From: Channallabes apus
Lineage: Eukaryota; Chordata; Actinopteri; Siluriformes; Clariidae
Assembly: GCA_030522415.1 (NCBI GenBank)
Contig: CM060107.1
Coordinates: 7,463,347 to 7,527,346 of the forward strand
Length of the DNA stretch: 64,000 nucleotides
Direction of reading: 5' to 3'
The notes under the pieces are model-generated. The model did not search any database, was not told where the DNA came from, and saw only the letters and a list, made by a program, of their open reading frames with translations. How positions within the stretch are numbered: the stretch's first letter is position 1; each line of letters begins with the position of its first letter. Shown here piece by piece: positions 43,849 through 55,374 of this stretch. A program made the translations under genes and the position numbers.

Positions 43849-44300
43849 TGGCTAAAGGACAGAACTGTGAGCTGAGGGACTCGAGTGACCTTGAAAAGGA
43901 AACTGGTAATAAACATTTTCACACACACACACACACACACACACTGTTTTACTATGCCTTCTCTATATGTGTGTGTGTGTGTGTGAAACATTATATAATT
44001 TATATGCTGTTCAATACACAATATGATCCAGTGTTTTATCTCTGAATGCTCTTTTTTTTTCTTATTTCGCTAACACTTACTGTATGATGCTCTGAAACAA
44101 ACACTGACTCAGTAACACTCCGCTGTGTGTATCACTTTACTGCGTTCCATCAATGAGAACACACTGTACTGCACTGTGAGAAATATGATGATGTCATCTT
44201 TTTTTATGATAAATTAAACCATTGAGTTCAAGCCACTGAGTCTTAACCATATTAACCTAATCCCCTTCTTTTTTCTTGTTTGGGTTGCTTGAATCTATGT
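43013..44300. other. Microsatellite-rich stretch, no gene
   Basis: (CT)n at 43372-43397, (CA)n at 43648-43677, a 69-base (GT)n at 43779-43847, (CA)n at 43920-43944 and (GT)n at 43969-43984. Nothing coding recognised. Confidence 0.7.
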
Positions 44301-45840
44301 TATTCCCAGTATTTCGAGCTCTGACCCTTTATTAGTTACAGGCCCCTACTACTGACTAATCACAGTCTTTTAGGCTCCTTTTACTAGCTAGTCCCAGTGG
44401 TTGTGGCTCTCACGCTTGAGCTTTGGTCACAACCCACAACGACTGGGACTTGCTAATTCCTTGCTTATTCTTGTTTTTATTGCATGTACATTCTCAGTAT
44501 TTTGACTTCTCACTCTCAGTCTGTCCTACTATTTTAGGCTCTGACTCTTGGTTTGACTCTCTCTATCTCATTTCCACTACACTGGTGCTGGTGCCAGGTG
44601 CCGGTTCTGGTGCTCGGCCGGTGCTGGACTGGGAACCACAGAGAACCGGCCCGCATTTACACTAGACAGGAGCTTAGTGGGAGCTGCATGATAATGCGTC
44701 ACAGGCCACGCCCACTAAACAGAAAAACTAAAGTCAGTTTACTGGTTATTCTCCAAACGGTGAAAATGTATTTCGGTATCCAAAGGCAGCTTATTCGACG
44801 TGTTATAACCGCTGAAAGAGATCGACATAACCGAATTGCTAAAAGTGCTTTTGTTTCGTCCGCGCTACACATTAACGGACTTTGGGTCTCCGCCATTTTT
44901 AAAAAAAACCCTCCCTATAACTCCGCCCACCGCTCGTGACGTCACAGGTTCTTGCAACTAGACCAGCAGAGTTTAGGGGCCGGTTCGGTGCTTATTTTAG
45001 GGCACCGGCACCAATTTTTTTCTGTGGAAAAGTGCGGCACTGGTTCCAAAATTGGGAACCGGCACAGGAACCAGATCAGTGGAAAAGGGTATCTTAGTGC
45101 TCTGACGCTTGGTTTGACTCTCTCTTAGTGCTCTGATCTTGATTTGTTCCAGATTTTAGAGCTCTGACTTTTGGGTAGTCCCAGTTGTAGAGCTCGGACA
45201 CTTGGTTAGTCCTGGTCTTTAGACCTGTACCTCTTTGGTAGTCCCAGACTTTAGTGCTCTGACTTTTGGGTAGTCCCAGTTGTAGAGCTCGGACACTTGG
45301 TTAGTCCTGGTCTTTAGACCTGTACCTCTTTGGTAGTCCCAGACTTTAGTGCTCTGACTTTTGGTTAGTCCCAGTCTTTAGCACTTTGACTCTTGGTTAG
45401 TTCCAGTTTAGAAGTCTTTGACTCTTGTTTAGTCCCAGCCTTAAGTATAAGTCAGAGCACTGAAGCCAACCAAGAGTACCAGCACTAAAGCCTGGGACTA
45501 ACCAAGAGTCAAAAGCTTTCAAAATGGGATTAAACAAGATTAAGAGCACTGGGACTAACCAAACGTCTGGGACTAAAGTCAAACCACTAAACGCTGGCAA
45601 TAACCAAGAGTAAGAGCTGGCCGAGTTTTCAGTGCTCTGAGTTTTGGTTAGTCTAAATTGTTAGTGCTCTGACTCTTGTTTTATTCCAGCCTTTAGTTCT
45701 CTGACTTTTGGTTATTCCCAGTCTTTAGTGTTCTTACTCTTAGTTAGTTCCAGAAGTATTTGACTCTTTTTAAGACCCAGCCTTTAGTTGCCTGACTCTT
45801 GCTAAGTCCTGAGCTTTATATTTCAAAGCCTTGTGTAGTC
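44300..45840. repeat. Degenerate minisatellite with an inverted block, split by a MITE
   Basis: Built from diverged copies of ctctgactcttggttagtcc then cagtctttagtg, roughly 35 bases. A near-exact 118-base duplication is visible at about 45160-45240 and 45255-45340. From about 45440 to 45615 the units run in the opposite orientation (aaccaagagtcaaaag, actaaagcctgggac). The MITE at 44569-45089 lies within the array. Confidence 0.75.
44569..45089. mobile_element. Foldback MITE with gtgccggttc terminal repeats
   Basis: The left end catttccactacactggtgc and the complement of the right end cccttttccactgatctggt are imperfect inverted repeats, each followed by tandem ggtgccggttc-type motifs. The element is bounded by tatct on both sides (44564-44568 and 45090-45094), a possible 5-bp duplication. 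No coding capacity. It contains a full TGACGTCA palindrome at 44937-44944. Superfamily unresolved. Confidence 0.6.
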
Positions 45841-46434
45841 TTTGTTTGTTTGTGTGTTTCTGCCTCTTTTGGATGCAGACTCTGGAGGTTTTCTGAGAGA
45901 ACAGTCTCTGGTAAAATGTGTTGTTACAGCTTTCATTTCTTTCTTCCTTATCCTATCTCCTATACTAGCACAAGTATGTGATGGGTCACTGATCTCACCT
46001 GCACAGAATGTAGTTTATACGTGGAGGGTGTTGATGCAGAGACAGACCAGGCGTATACTGTATGAAGGCGATGTTGGATGAGCGGAGCTCGTGACAGCTT
46101 TTTCTTTTGAAAATGTGAAAAGTTGATGTAGATTTCACAAACTAATTTTCTGCCAGAACAATGGAAAGGGCAACGAGTTCTTCAGGTTAGATGTTACAGT
46201 GCTATCAATATTAATACTGAAGCATTGAAGAGAGCGCCTCACTCAGTACCACACTTCAGTTATCATCGAAACACACAGACACACAGACACACACACATAT
46301 AGACTATATTTCTCAGCTCATGACAGCCCTGAGTGGATGAAAGTCTCGAGCTCTTTAATCCTCCCTGTTCTTTGCTTCACTCTGATTATTGTGGTGTGTC
46401 ATTGAACTGCTGACATTCTCCTTTTTCCTATTAG

Positions 46435-46497
<63 letters not shown>

Positions 46498-46743
46498 CAC
46501 ACTCATTTTTGGGACGACAGGACGATGCTAAAGTGGCTTTACGCCTTTAATGTGACAGCCCAATTTCCTCTCTGTCAGTCCAACCATTGCCTTGGTAGAC
46601 AGCGCACACACACACACACGCGCACACACACACACACACACACACAGTAAGGACAGAAGAAATACACTAGAATGTATTAGTTTATTTCACTTCAAAAGTC
46701 ATGAAATACCCACATACTCCATGTCGAACTGTAATTAAATCAG

Positions 46744-46794
<51 letters not shown>

Positions 46795-46861
46795 CGTGGG
46801 CGCATGTGCACGTGTAGAGAATCAGATCCCTGTTTCAACTAGGTGAACCTTCTGAACCCTG

Positions 46862-46925
<64 letters not shown>

Positions 46926-47570
46926 TCTGCTCCACACTCCATCCTGACTCCTACCACAAAGCCCGTTTGTTTTAAAATCACACCTGTCCCTTTTTTCCCT
47001 ACTCCTGCTTAAAAACTGATCTCTTTCTCCCTCTCTCCCTCTCTCCCTCCCTCCGTCTCTCCCTCCCTCCCTCTCTCCAGCTCTCCGTGGCTCTGGTTAA
47101 TGAAACGTGGCTGTAAGATGGCCGATAAAGATGCAGTGAAATGTGCCGGAATCCAGCTGAGCCTAAGATTCTATAATTGGTCACCCTGAGGAACGAGAGA
47201 GAAAGAGAGATTTCTATTATATTGAGCGAGCGTTTTTAATAAATGTCTATCTACCTTCTAAACAAACACTGAACTGCCCTAGTGGGCGTGGATACTGTTT
47301 TAATATGCAGCTTGTTTGACTGAGTTCCACGCCTGTCCATATGGGTTCCTTCGGGGTTCTCTTTGATTTTTTCCTTTCACGTCTCAATAACATGCCTGAT
47401 TAGCTACTCTAAATTAGTCATGCAGTCTTCGAAATTGGCTTCCTTAATTTTCAGTTCAATTCAGTTTGAACTCCATGGTCTTTCTTGAATGCTTAAGGCA
47501 TCTAAAATACGCATTAATCTCCTTTAAACAGTTGATATTGAGATGTGTCTGCTACTTATGCTGCTACTTC
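45841..47570. other. Microsatellite-rich stretch, no gene
   Basis: Four long (GT)n or (CA)n runs: 46437-46494, about 46606-46646 (interrupted), 46745-46791 and 46865-46924. A (CTCCCT)n-like polypyrimidine stretch occurs at 47028-47082. No protein similarity recognised. Confidence 0.7.
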
Positions 47571-48130
47571 AATTCAATTCAGTTGAGTTTTATTTATATA
47601 CTGCCTCTAACAACGGTCATTCTCACAAAGCAGATTTAATCAAAAGAGAGGGACCAGACTCAACAAGGAACCCATCCTCATCTGGGGGATAACGAATAGC
47701 AGGGATTGATTTGTAGTCATTCTGTGTGTTATTCTGAGAATTTCATAGTTTTGCAAAAAAAATCACTATTGTTTTAATATGTAAAAAAAAATTAACTGGT
47801 ACTATAAGGGAAAATTCCCTGAGATGACAAATGGAAATAAACCTTGAGGAGATCCAGACTCAACAGAAAACCCATCCTTATTTGAATGATATCAGATATT
47901 ATGACCACAAATAGTTTTTTGTGCATTTATTTTAGTAGTTGTAAACTTCTCCGTGGTAAAACATTCTACATAGAACCTTTAAGAGTCATTTCTCAAGTCC
48001 CAGTACCCTTACCAGTTCTAGATGTTGATGGCATCTATAAATGCTCTTTTCATTTTATGAAGATGTTTTGAGACAATGACCATTTTTAAAAGTGCAATAT
48101 AAATAAAATTGAATTGAATTGAATTGAATG
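47571..48130. repeat. Dispersed repeat with (AATTG)n tail
   Basis: Starts ttcaattcaattcagttgag and includes tttatttatatactgcctct and cattctcacaaagcag, an ordered phrase set frequent in fish genomes. It ends in a tandem gaattgaattgaattgaa at 48103-48127. The phrase gactcaacaaggaacccatc is repeated in diverged form 180 bases later. Probably a LINE-derived tail; class not determined. Confidence 0.5.
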
Positions 48131-48374
48131 GCACCCCTCCACAGTGTATCTCACCTCACTTGGAGTGTACAGATATGCTTGGGATCCTCTGGGACTCAAT
48201 CCTGACCAACATTAAAGCTTTAACTGAAGATAAATGGAGATTACGGGGTTCTACAGAGAACAGCAAGGGACGCAGGTTGGAAGATTTTTAAAAGAAAATA
48301 TGAAACCATATATAAACTCTTAAATCGTGTCCACCCGATTTTGTTTTGTACATAAAATAAGTAGCATCTCAGTA

Positions 48375-48634
48375 GGGTCATTGTTTTGAATGGGATCCCA
48401 TGTGGGGTTCCTCCAGTTCCTCTGATTTCCTCCTGCCTACCAGTACAAGTGGATTCAAAACTGAGGATTGTCAGTATTGGTGGATTGGTGTCCTGTGGTG
48501 GACTGGTGTATCATCAAACCCAGAGGGTGTTCCCACTTCCTCCCCAGTGCTCCCATGTTAGACTCCAGATACACCAACCACCCTGAACCAGGATGAAGAT
48601 AAATGAAAGAATGAATGAATGAATGAATGAATGA
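48375..48634 (+). mobile_element. SINE family A, strongly diverged
   Basis: Plus-strand order of blocks ggggttcctccagttcctct, gattggtgtcctgtggtgga and agtgctcccatgttagactc, ending in a (GAAT)n tail at 48605-48632, which is the typical tail of this family. The head is not recognisable. Confidence 0.5.
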
Positions 48635-49143
48635 ACCTGCTGAAAAAAAATTTATACTAGCAAAAGACTATTTGGTACATCCAATGTATCCTGAGGTCTA
48701 TAAATGTGTATATTTCAGTGTATTGTATTACAGATGTGTGTAAGTATATAAATTCAACATTACACTCGTGTTCATCTTTATGGTAGCTACATTACAGCAG
48801 CTCAGATCTCTGGCCCCTGCTTATTGATCCCATCTTCTGATACTCGTACACAAGGTCCTGGCTGGATGTCATATCCCATCAGGCAGTGCGTTCCAATAAT
48901 GTCTAACGACCCATGTGAGGAAGCGGGCTCGAAACCAATATTCACGTCTTTCCCGACAATTAGCAGTGAGCGGATCGATCGCTGTCTGCACATCTGAGGT
49001 TTTCATTATGATAGTGGAGAGATTGCGGTGATGTAGTTGTGGGCGGACAAGTGGAAATGAAGCTGAACATGAAAAGCGATGAGCTGAAAGCTCTGTCAAC
49101 TCTACACATTTTTTGCCACCATCCACCATCCTCACTGCTTCAG

Positions 49144-49177
<34 letters not shown>

Positions 49178-49255
49178 CTCTGTTCTGAGGTGGTGATAGC
49201 AGTGTTGGCTTTCCAAGAAATCTAGGAGAGGAACTCCATCATATTCCATATATTT
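48635..49255. other. No gene seen
   Basis: A 126-codon frame on the minus strand (49249-48869) has no recognised similarity and runs through a (CT)n microsatellite at 49147-49174, so I do not call it a gene. Confidence 0.6.
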
Positions 49256-50450
49256 CCCCCATAATTCCCATTGTCCATCTCTATATTTTTCTTTATATTT
49301 TCTATCCCCAGGTTTTTTTTTCAGTTGTTTAGTTCATTCTCTTATGGTTTTCTTAGACCTGTGTTCTCCCGCTCGTCTCTTGTCTAACACTGTATGATTT
49401 ATTTTGGCCACCTTTCCTCATAGTTTTCTTTTGATTTCAGCAGATGTTTGTTTCTCCTCTTGTATGTTGGTCCCTCTGTATCTCCTGTCCACTCACATTC
49501 ACTTTGCACCTTCATCGTTTCTTGTTTCTTTCAAGAAAAAAAACATTATCTCCTTCTGTTTTTCAGATTCTTCTTCCAGTTTCTCAACATGTTCTTTCCT
49601 TCACTATCTTAAGACCTTAACCTTCCCTCCTGACTCTTCTCTTTTCATGTCCCCTTAATGATTCCTAATTTCTGTTTTATACCCCTTCTCTATCAGCCAT
49701 CTACTCTGTACTCCCCCCTCTTCTAGACCTTCATTCACCCTCTTCTCACTCACTCATTTATAGTAGTTTCTTTCTTTCCCTTGTCCATCCTTTTTTCCAA
49801 GCCTTGTTCTTTCTTTCTCCTGTTGGTTTATTAAGACCATCATTCTTCCACTTATCCTTCTTAACACGTAGCTTTTACAGTCCTTTAGTCCCTCTGTCAT
49901 CACTCTTCTACCCTGTTTTCTTTTTTCATTTTCACTCGCCTTTCATTTTTTCAGATGTTAAAACCTCTACATATACGTTTCTTTTTTATAGTTCATTATA
50001 ATTTTATGACAGTAGATCTCCATTTATTTGCTCTGACCCATTTTGTCTTGTTTCTCAAAACATTATTTGCTCCTGGTTCTCTGTTCTGTTTCTCGAATTT
50101 TTTTGCTCCATCATTATGTGTTTTCTTCTCTTTTGTTTGGTTTCTTTGATTCCATCCTGCTTTTTCGGAACTTCTCATTCATTCTGCTGTCAGAAGAATG
50201 AAGACTATCATTCATCTTCTCATCATTTCTTCTCTCTTGGGTTCTCTAGACCTTTATACCTCTTTTCACTTCTTTGTTCTCATGGTTTATTCCTCCTTTC
50301 CTTCTTTCAAAATTTCATTCCTTCTTCCTTCTAAGCCTTCACTTCTTCTGTTATATGAAACTCTCAACATCTTTATTCTTTCTTTCACTTGTTTTTTTTT
50401 TCAAGTATTGCTTCCTCCTTTATTTCCTCTGATATATAGTGTAAACATGT
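49256..50450 (+). repeat. Pyrimidine-rich degenerate tandem repeat; partner of 55375-55620
   Basis: About 1.2 kb, T- and C-rich, built from diverged phrases such as ttcattttctcttttcttct and cttagacct. The first 290 bases (about 49310-49545) match the complement of 55375-55620 closely enough that both translate to related hydrophobic frames (HSFLLISADVCFSSC and NSFLMISADVRSFSC). No evidence for a gene. Confidence 0.7.
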
Positions 50451-50996
50451 AGGACAACATCTCAGTGTTTGTTCAATCAAGAAAACACCAAGCTGTACTT
50501 TCTGTGGCCCTCCAGAGTACCTGGCAGTGTTCACACAAGGTCGGTGGATACAGAGATCACCAGCAATGTGTGTGCTTCATTATGCATGAGCATTGTTCCA
50601 GCCTCAATACACTCCTCAGCACTGTTTGCTGATTAGAAAGTGGAAAGTGAAAGAGAGAGAGAGAGCATTACACGTCATGTGCATGCAATATGACTGAAAC
50701 CTGAGAGAGAGAGAGAGAGAGAGAGAGTGTATCTTGTTGATATTTATTCTTCCCCTCATTATTCAGGTGTATTGGATTTCTGTAAGAAGAGATGGTGCTT
50801 GATAGTCTCTTGAACACAGCTCTTGTCCTGATTGAATCAGTGTGCCATGACCTTTAATTCCTACCCCATCATTTACTCCTTAGTCATTGTTTTTATCTTT
50901 ATTACCATTTTATTGGGCCATCGATGCATCTAAGCATGATTGTAAGCAGAGGCCCCTCTTATCAAAAGTTTATAACCATCAGCGATCATCTTGCAT
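50451..50996. other. No gene seen
   Basis: Intronic. (GA)n at 50653-50666 and 50704-50728. No element recognised before the TTAA at 50997. Confidence 0.6.
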
Positions 50997-51146
50997 TTAA
51001 CCCATGGGGTCGACGCCATCGTCGACGATGCCAATCAGTGTTTTTGTAAATGAAATTATATTGTAGCAACCCAGAAGAAATATGTACAAAAACAATAAAT
51101 GGTTTTCTTTCTAAAAAGTTTATTGCCAAATAAATGTTTGTTATTA

Positions 51147-51523
51147 TTCATTCATTCATTCATTTTCTATACCGCTTAATCCTGTGTTCAGGGTCGCGGG
51201 GGACCTGGAGCCTATCCCAGGAGACTTCGGGCACTAGGCGGGGTACACCCTGGACAGGGTGCCAATCCATCGCAGGGCACACACACATACACACACTCAC
51301 ACTCACACACCCAATCACACATTACGGGCAATTTAGGAACGCCAATTAACCTAACCTGCATGTCTTTGGACTGTGGGAGGAAACCGGAGTACCCGGAGGA
51401 AACCCACCAAGCACGGGGAGAACATGCAAACTCCATGCGGGAATCGAGCCTGGCCGGGGAATCGAACCCAGACCCTGGAGGTGCAAGGCGACAGTGCTAA
51501 CCACTACACCACCGCGCCGCCCT
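51147..51523 (-). mobile_element. SINE family A, full length, inside the piggyBac-like element
   Basis: On the minus strand the head starts near 51523 with GGGCGGCGCGGTGGTGTAGT, contains TAGTGGTTAGCACTG (box A-like) and GGTTCGATTCC (box B), and the body ends gcggtatagaaaatgaatg with an (ATTC)n tail at 51147-51165. The flanking duplication tgtttgttatta is exact (51135-51146 and 51524-51535). Nearly identical in sequence to 61927-62300, so recently active. Confidence 0.92.
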
Positions 51524-52396
51524 TGTTTGTTATTAAATTAATGTTAAAAATTTTAAAAAGACGCATGCCAGTTGGAGCATTGGAGTCCCGTCCCCGCATC
51601 TAGCGCTTCATTCACATGCAAGATTTATGTAAACAACTCCATTCAGATGTAAGTAAATGCTAATTGCTGTGTTGTTTTGGGGGAGTGATGTGCTGATGCA
51701 TGCCACTGTCCAACAGAACAGAAAGGGACAATGAAGAACAAGAACTATTTATACAAATATTTTTATGTAAATATTCTTATACGTGCGGAAGAATCTTTCC
51801 ATGATAAAATGAATCCACACAAAACGCTTCAGTTTCAAAGAATCTTTCAACGCTGGACACAAACAGCAAAAAAGCATGATAATGCTAATCAGAATAATGA
51901 TATTCATCATGCTTTTTTGCTATTTGTATCCAGCGGTGAATAATCAACTGACCACAAATGGCTGGAATGACTAAAATAAAGCTGCTCACATCGCACGCTT
52001 TCACTTTTAAAAATGCAGATTTGTTCTCTGTTGTTTTTCTTGTTTATACTGATTTTACATTTTGTCTGCTTTGCAAACAATCTTTATGATCTTTATGATC
52101 GGTGTACATTCTGACTGAATCAAAGCTGCTCATATCGGCAGTGTTTTGATCAAAGTGCAGATGAAAAGTGGAAAGTTTGTAAATGAAAGTGTACACCAAA
52201 TTCAGCAGCTTTATTTCATTCATAAAATACTTAGATCACAAACAACAACACAGCACAATGCATGGTGTCTGTGACTGGCTGAAATGTGGTTGTGAATAAG
52301 CCTTTTAGTGACTAAAATGTCTGTGTGCCTTTGATCAAAAGGCAGATGAATGTGATATATAGATTTCTAAGAGATTTGTGTGAGGAATGTGAGTGT

Positions 52397-52503
52397 TGTA
52401 ACGGGTTCGACCCAATGTGCACGGGCGGCACCATGAAACACGGACACGAGGCGAGGTCTTATTAAATTTGGGCGCACACCCCTCACAGGCGCACACCGTG
52501 ACA
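52397..52503. repeat. Possible very short solo LTR, 107 bases
   Basis: Starts tgtaacgggttcgaccc and ends cgcacaccgtgaca, the same TG...CA termini as the LTR element at 9901-12302 (tgtaacggg ... accgtgaca). It is flanked by gtgt on both sides (52393-52396 and 52504-52507). The interior is unrelated. A miniature solo LTR or a deleted copy is possible. Confidence 0.35.
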
Positions 52504-53015
52504 GTGTGTAGGTGTGAACAGCTGAGACAATAGCAGTCCTGATGAAACCTGATGTTACCCAAGCCAGGTGTGAACAGGTCTTACATATTCATGAAAAGTC
52601 ATAGATTTTTCAGTGAAACAGAGGTTCTGCTGAAAAAAGTTAGGCACATCAGTCACTTTAATCCAAATAAAAGGTATTCCTGAGCATTATAATTTAGTTA
52701 TTTTGCTATGGACACTCACCCAACACTTTCATGAACTCAGTTCTGTCTTTAGAACAATCTGCCAGGTTTTGTTTATTATTCTTTTTCTTTGCTTTTCTGC
52801 TAAATTTTGAACTTGGGTTTTTTTTTTGTTTTCGCAATTTGACATAAGTTTAAAACATAAGGCATATTTACATCAGCAACATTATGAAAGGCCAGTTTAT
52901 GCTCTATATGAATAAGGGAAAGTGTATTAGCTACTATATTGTTAAAGATTTCAAATTTAAGGAGAGCGCTGAATCACTGCAGGCCTTCAAAAAGGCCCCA
53001 GACCCTAAGGGTTAA

Positions 53016-53852
53016 CCCACGCTGCACATTTTTGTTTTATGTATTAAATCAGAATCTTACCAGGTGTCTCTGAAGGACTTTCCTGACATGGAGAGTGCAC
53101 TTGTCAACAACAGAGAAATAGAGTAGAATGTTTCTTTATAGGATTTGACAAACCTGCTACTAAGTGCCTCATTAATAAAAGCCTGAAAGACAGAGGGGGG
53201 CGTTAATCAAGCCATGGGGCACTCCTATACGATGTTAATTTATGATGCGCTGCTATATCATGTGTTCCACCTGCCCCCTTCTCTGGTGGTTGGTTTGCAA
53301 GAATATGAAGAAAGATTCATATTCAAACAAAACAAAGTGGATATTGATGCTTGGTGAAATCTTTCTGACAAACACCTTCACAAATGCTTTGTTGTTCAGC
53401 AGAAGAATCACACTAAAGCCCAGTACCCATTTTGCCATGGATTCCTGCAAAATCACAAATCACTGTGAGCTGTAGGGCTGAGCTGACGTGTAGTCAGCTT
53501 GTTGGCCTGGCCTATACGACATGGCTATTGCAGGTTTTCTTTTCTTTGTCATAGAGATCTGTAGACCTTCACATTGCACCACAATTTTTTTTTGTAAGTA
53601 AACAGTTTTTACTACACCTAATTGGCTGTTTTCTTTGCTTTTATGTAGTGCCTTAGCTCTTCCTTTAGCATTTCATTGCTATGCTTTAGCTAATATCAAC
53701 GTATCCTTCATCCATGCCAAAAATCATAAAATTCGGAACTGAGCTTAAGGCAGGACATAGATGTAACCTTAACTAATAGAGAATAAAGTGTATTTCTCCA
53801 GAACTCTGGTTTCTTTGGTGGCATAATAAAGGGTGAAAAACTAGAAAGCATA
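53016..53852. other. No gene seen
   Basis: Intronic sequence. A 77-codon frame at 53242-53475 has no recognised similarity and no supporting signals. Confidence 0.6.
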
Positions 53853-53854
53853 TA

Positions 53855-55337
53855 CAGGTCCTTCTCAAAAAATTAGCATATTGTGATAAAGTTCATCATT
53901 TTCTGTAATGTACTGATAAACATTAGATTTTCATATATTTTAGATTTATTACACACAACAGCACATACAGCTCATGAAAACCCAAAATCCCTATCTAAAA
54001 AAATTTGCATATTTCATCCGACCAATAAAAGAAAAGTGTTTTGAATACAAAAAAAATGTCAACCTTCAAATAATTATGTTCAGTTCTGCACTCAATACTT
54101 GGTCGGGAATCAATCTTCACTTGAGGTGCCTTTTTGCAGATTCTTGTGTCTTGTGTCTCTCAACTTTCTCTTCACAATATCCCACAGATTCTCTATGGGG
54201 TTCAGGTCAGGAGAGTTGACAGGCCAATTGAGCACAGTAATACCATGGTCAGTAAACCATTTACCAGTGGTTTTGGCACTGTGAGCAGGTGCCAGGTCGT
54301 GCTGAAAAATGAAATCTTCATCTCCATAAAGCTTTTCAGCAGATGGAAGCATGAAGTGCTCCAAAATCTCCTGATAGCTAGCTGCATTGACCCTGCCCTT
54401 GATAAAACACAGTGGACCAACACCAGCAGCTGACATGGCACCCCAGACCATCACTGACTGTGGGTACTTGACACTGGACTTCAGGCATTTTGGCATTTCC
54501 CTCTCCCCAGTCTTCCTCCAGACTCTGGCACCTTGATTTCCGAATGACATACAAAATTTGCTTTCATCCAAAAAAAGTACTTTGGACCACTGAGCAGCAG
54601 TCCAGTGCTGCTTCTCTGTAGCCCAGGTCAGGTGCTTCTGCCGCTGGTTCTGGTTCAAAAGTGGCTTGACCTGGGGAATGCGGCACCTGTAGCCCATTTC
54701 CTGCACATGCCTGTACACGGTGGCTCTGGATGTTTCTACTCCAGACTCAGTCCACTGCTTCCGCAGGTCCCCCAAGGTCTGGAATCGGTCCTTCTCCACA
54801 ATCTTCCTCAGGGCCCGGTCACCTCTTCTCGTTGTGCAGCGTTTTCTGCCACACTTTTTCCTTCCCACAGACTTCCCACTGAGGTGCCTTGATACAGCAC
54901 TCTGGGAACAGCCTATTCGTTCAGAAATTTCTTTCTGTTTCTTACCCTCTTGCTTGAGGGTGTCAATGATGGCCTTCTGGACAGCAGTCAGGTCGGCAGT
55001 CTTACCCATGATTGCGGTTTTGAGTAATGAACCAGGCTGGGAGTTTTTAAAAGCCTCAGGAATCTTTTGCAGGTGTTTAGAGTTAATTAGTTGATTCAGA
55101 TGATTAGGTTAATAGCTCGTTTAGAGAACCTTTTCATGATATGCTAATTTTTTGAGATAGGGATTTTGGGTTTTCATGAGCTGTATGCCATAATCATCAA
55201 TATTAAAACAATAAAAGGCTTGAACTACTTCAGTTGTGTGTAATGAATCTAAAATATATGAAAGTCTAATGTTTACCAGTACATTACAGAAAATAATGAA
55301 CTTTATCACAATATGCTAATTTTTTGAGAAGGACCTG
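53855..55337 (-). mobile_element. Tc1-like DNA transposon with long inverted repeats
   Basis: The ends are CAGGTCCTTCTCAAAAAATT and its complement, flanked by the TA target duplication (53853-53854 and 55338-55339). The right repeat is about 210 bases (55125-55337); the left one lacks about 50 internal bases. A second direct-repeat motif (aaaaaatttgcatat / ctaattttttgagat) lies at the inner end of each arm, as in Tc1 elements with two transposase binding sites per arm. It encodes one transposase on the minus strand. Confidence 0.95.
54093..55009 (-). pseudogene. Tc1-like transposase, C-terminal deletion
   Basis: A DD34E transposase that would cut and paste the element at TA sites. It starts MGKTADLTAVQKAIIDTLKQ (ATG at 55009). 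Residues 1-110 hold the paired helix-turn-helix DNA-binding region (GCSQSAVSRHLSG is the first recognition helix) with the GRKRCTTRR basic linker. The catalytic residues are all visible: D in VLFLDESKF, D in FQHDLAPAHSA, and E in SPDLNPIENLW. After KRKLRDTRHKNLQKG the normal C-terminal 40 or so residues are missing; the frame reads GTSSED and stops at 54110, while the family tail TKY and its stop survive out of frame near 54093. About 300 codons against about 340 in intact relatives. Probably inactive. Confidence 0.9.
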
Positions 55338-55374
55338 TATTTATGATATGTTATGATATGGAGTAGTTCCAAGA

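Larger units (their letters stand above)
51001..53011. mobile_element. piggyBac-like element, TTAA-flanked, no transposase
   Basis: The termini are CCCATGGGGTC (51001) and GACCCTAAGGG (53011), inverted with 9 of 11 matches, each flanked by TTAA (50997-51000 and 53012-53015), the fixed target of piggyBac. Length is 2011 bases, including a later SINE at 51147-51523. The interior has no recognisable piggyBac DDD domain, so it would be a non-autonomous derivative. A gtcgacgccatcgtcgac palindrome lies just inside the left end. Confidence 0.55.

Noticed and set aside
48869..49249. 126-codon minus-strand frame as a possible gene
   Set aside because: It runs through a (CT)n microsatellite giving an ERERERE run, shows no family similarity, and lacks splice or promoter context.
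50996..51030. gtcgac palindrome pair as a regulatory operator
   Set aside because: Better explained as subterminal sequence of the piggyBac-like element.
51147..51523. A tRNA gene (box A and box B present on the minus strand)
   Set aside because: The tRNA-like head lacks a proper acceptor-stem pairing and is followed by a SINE body, tail and target duplications; the same holds for the heads at 13389, 57975 and 62300.
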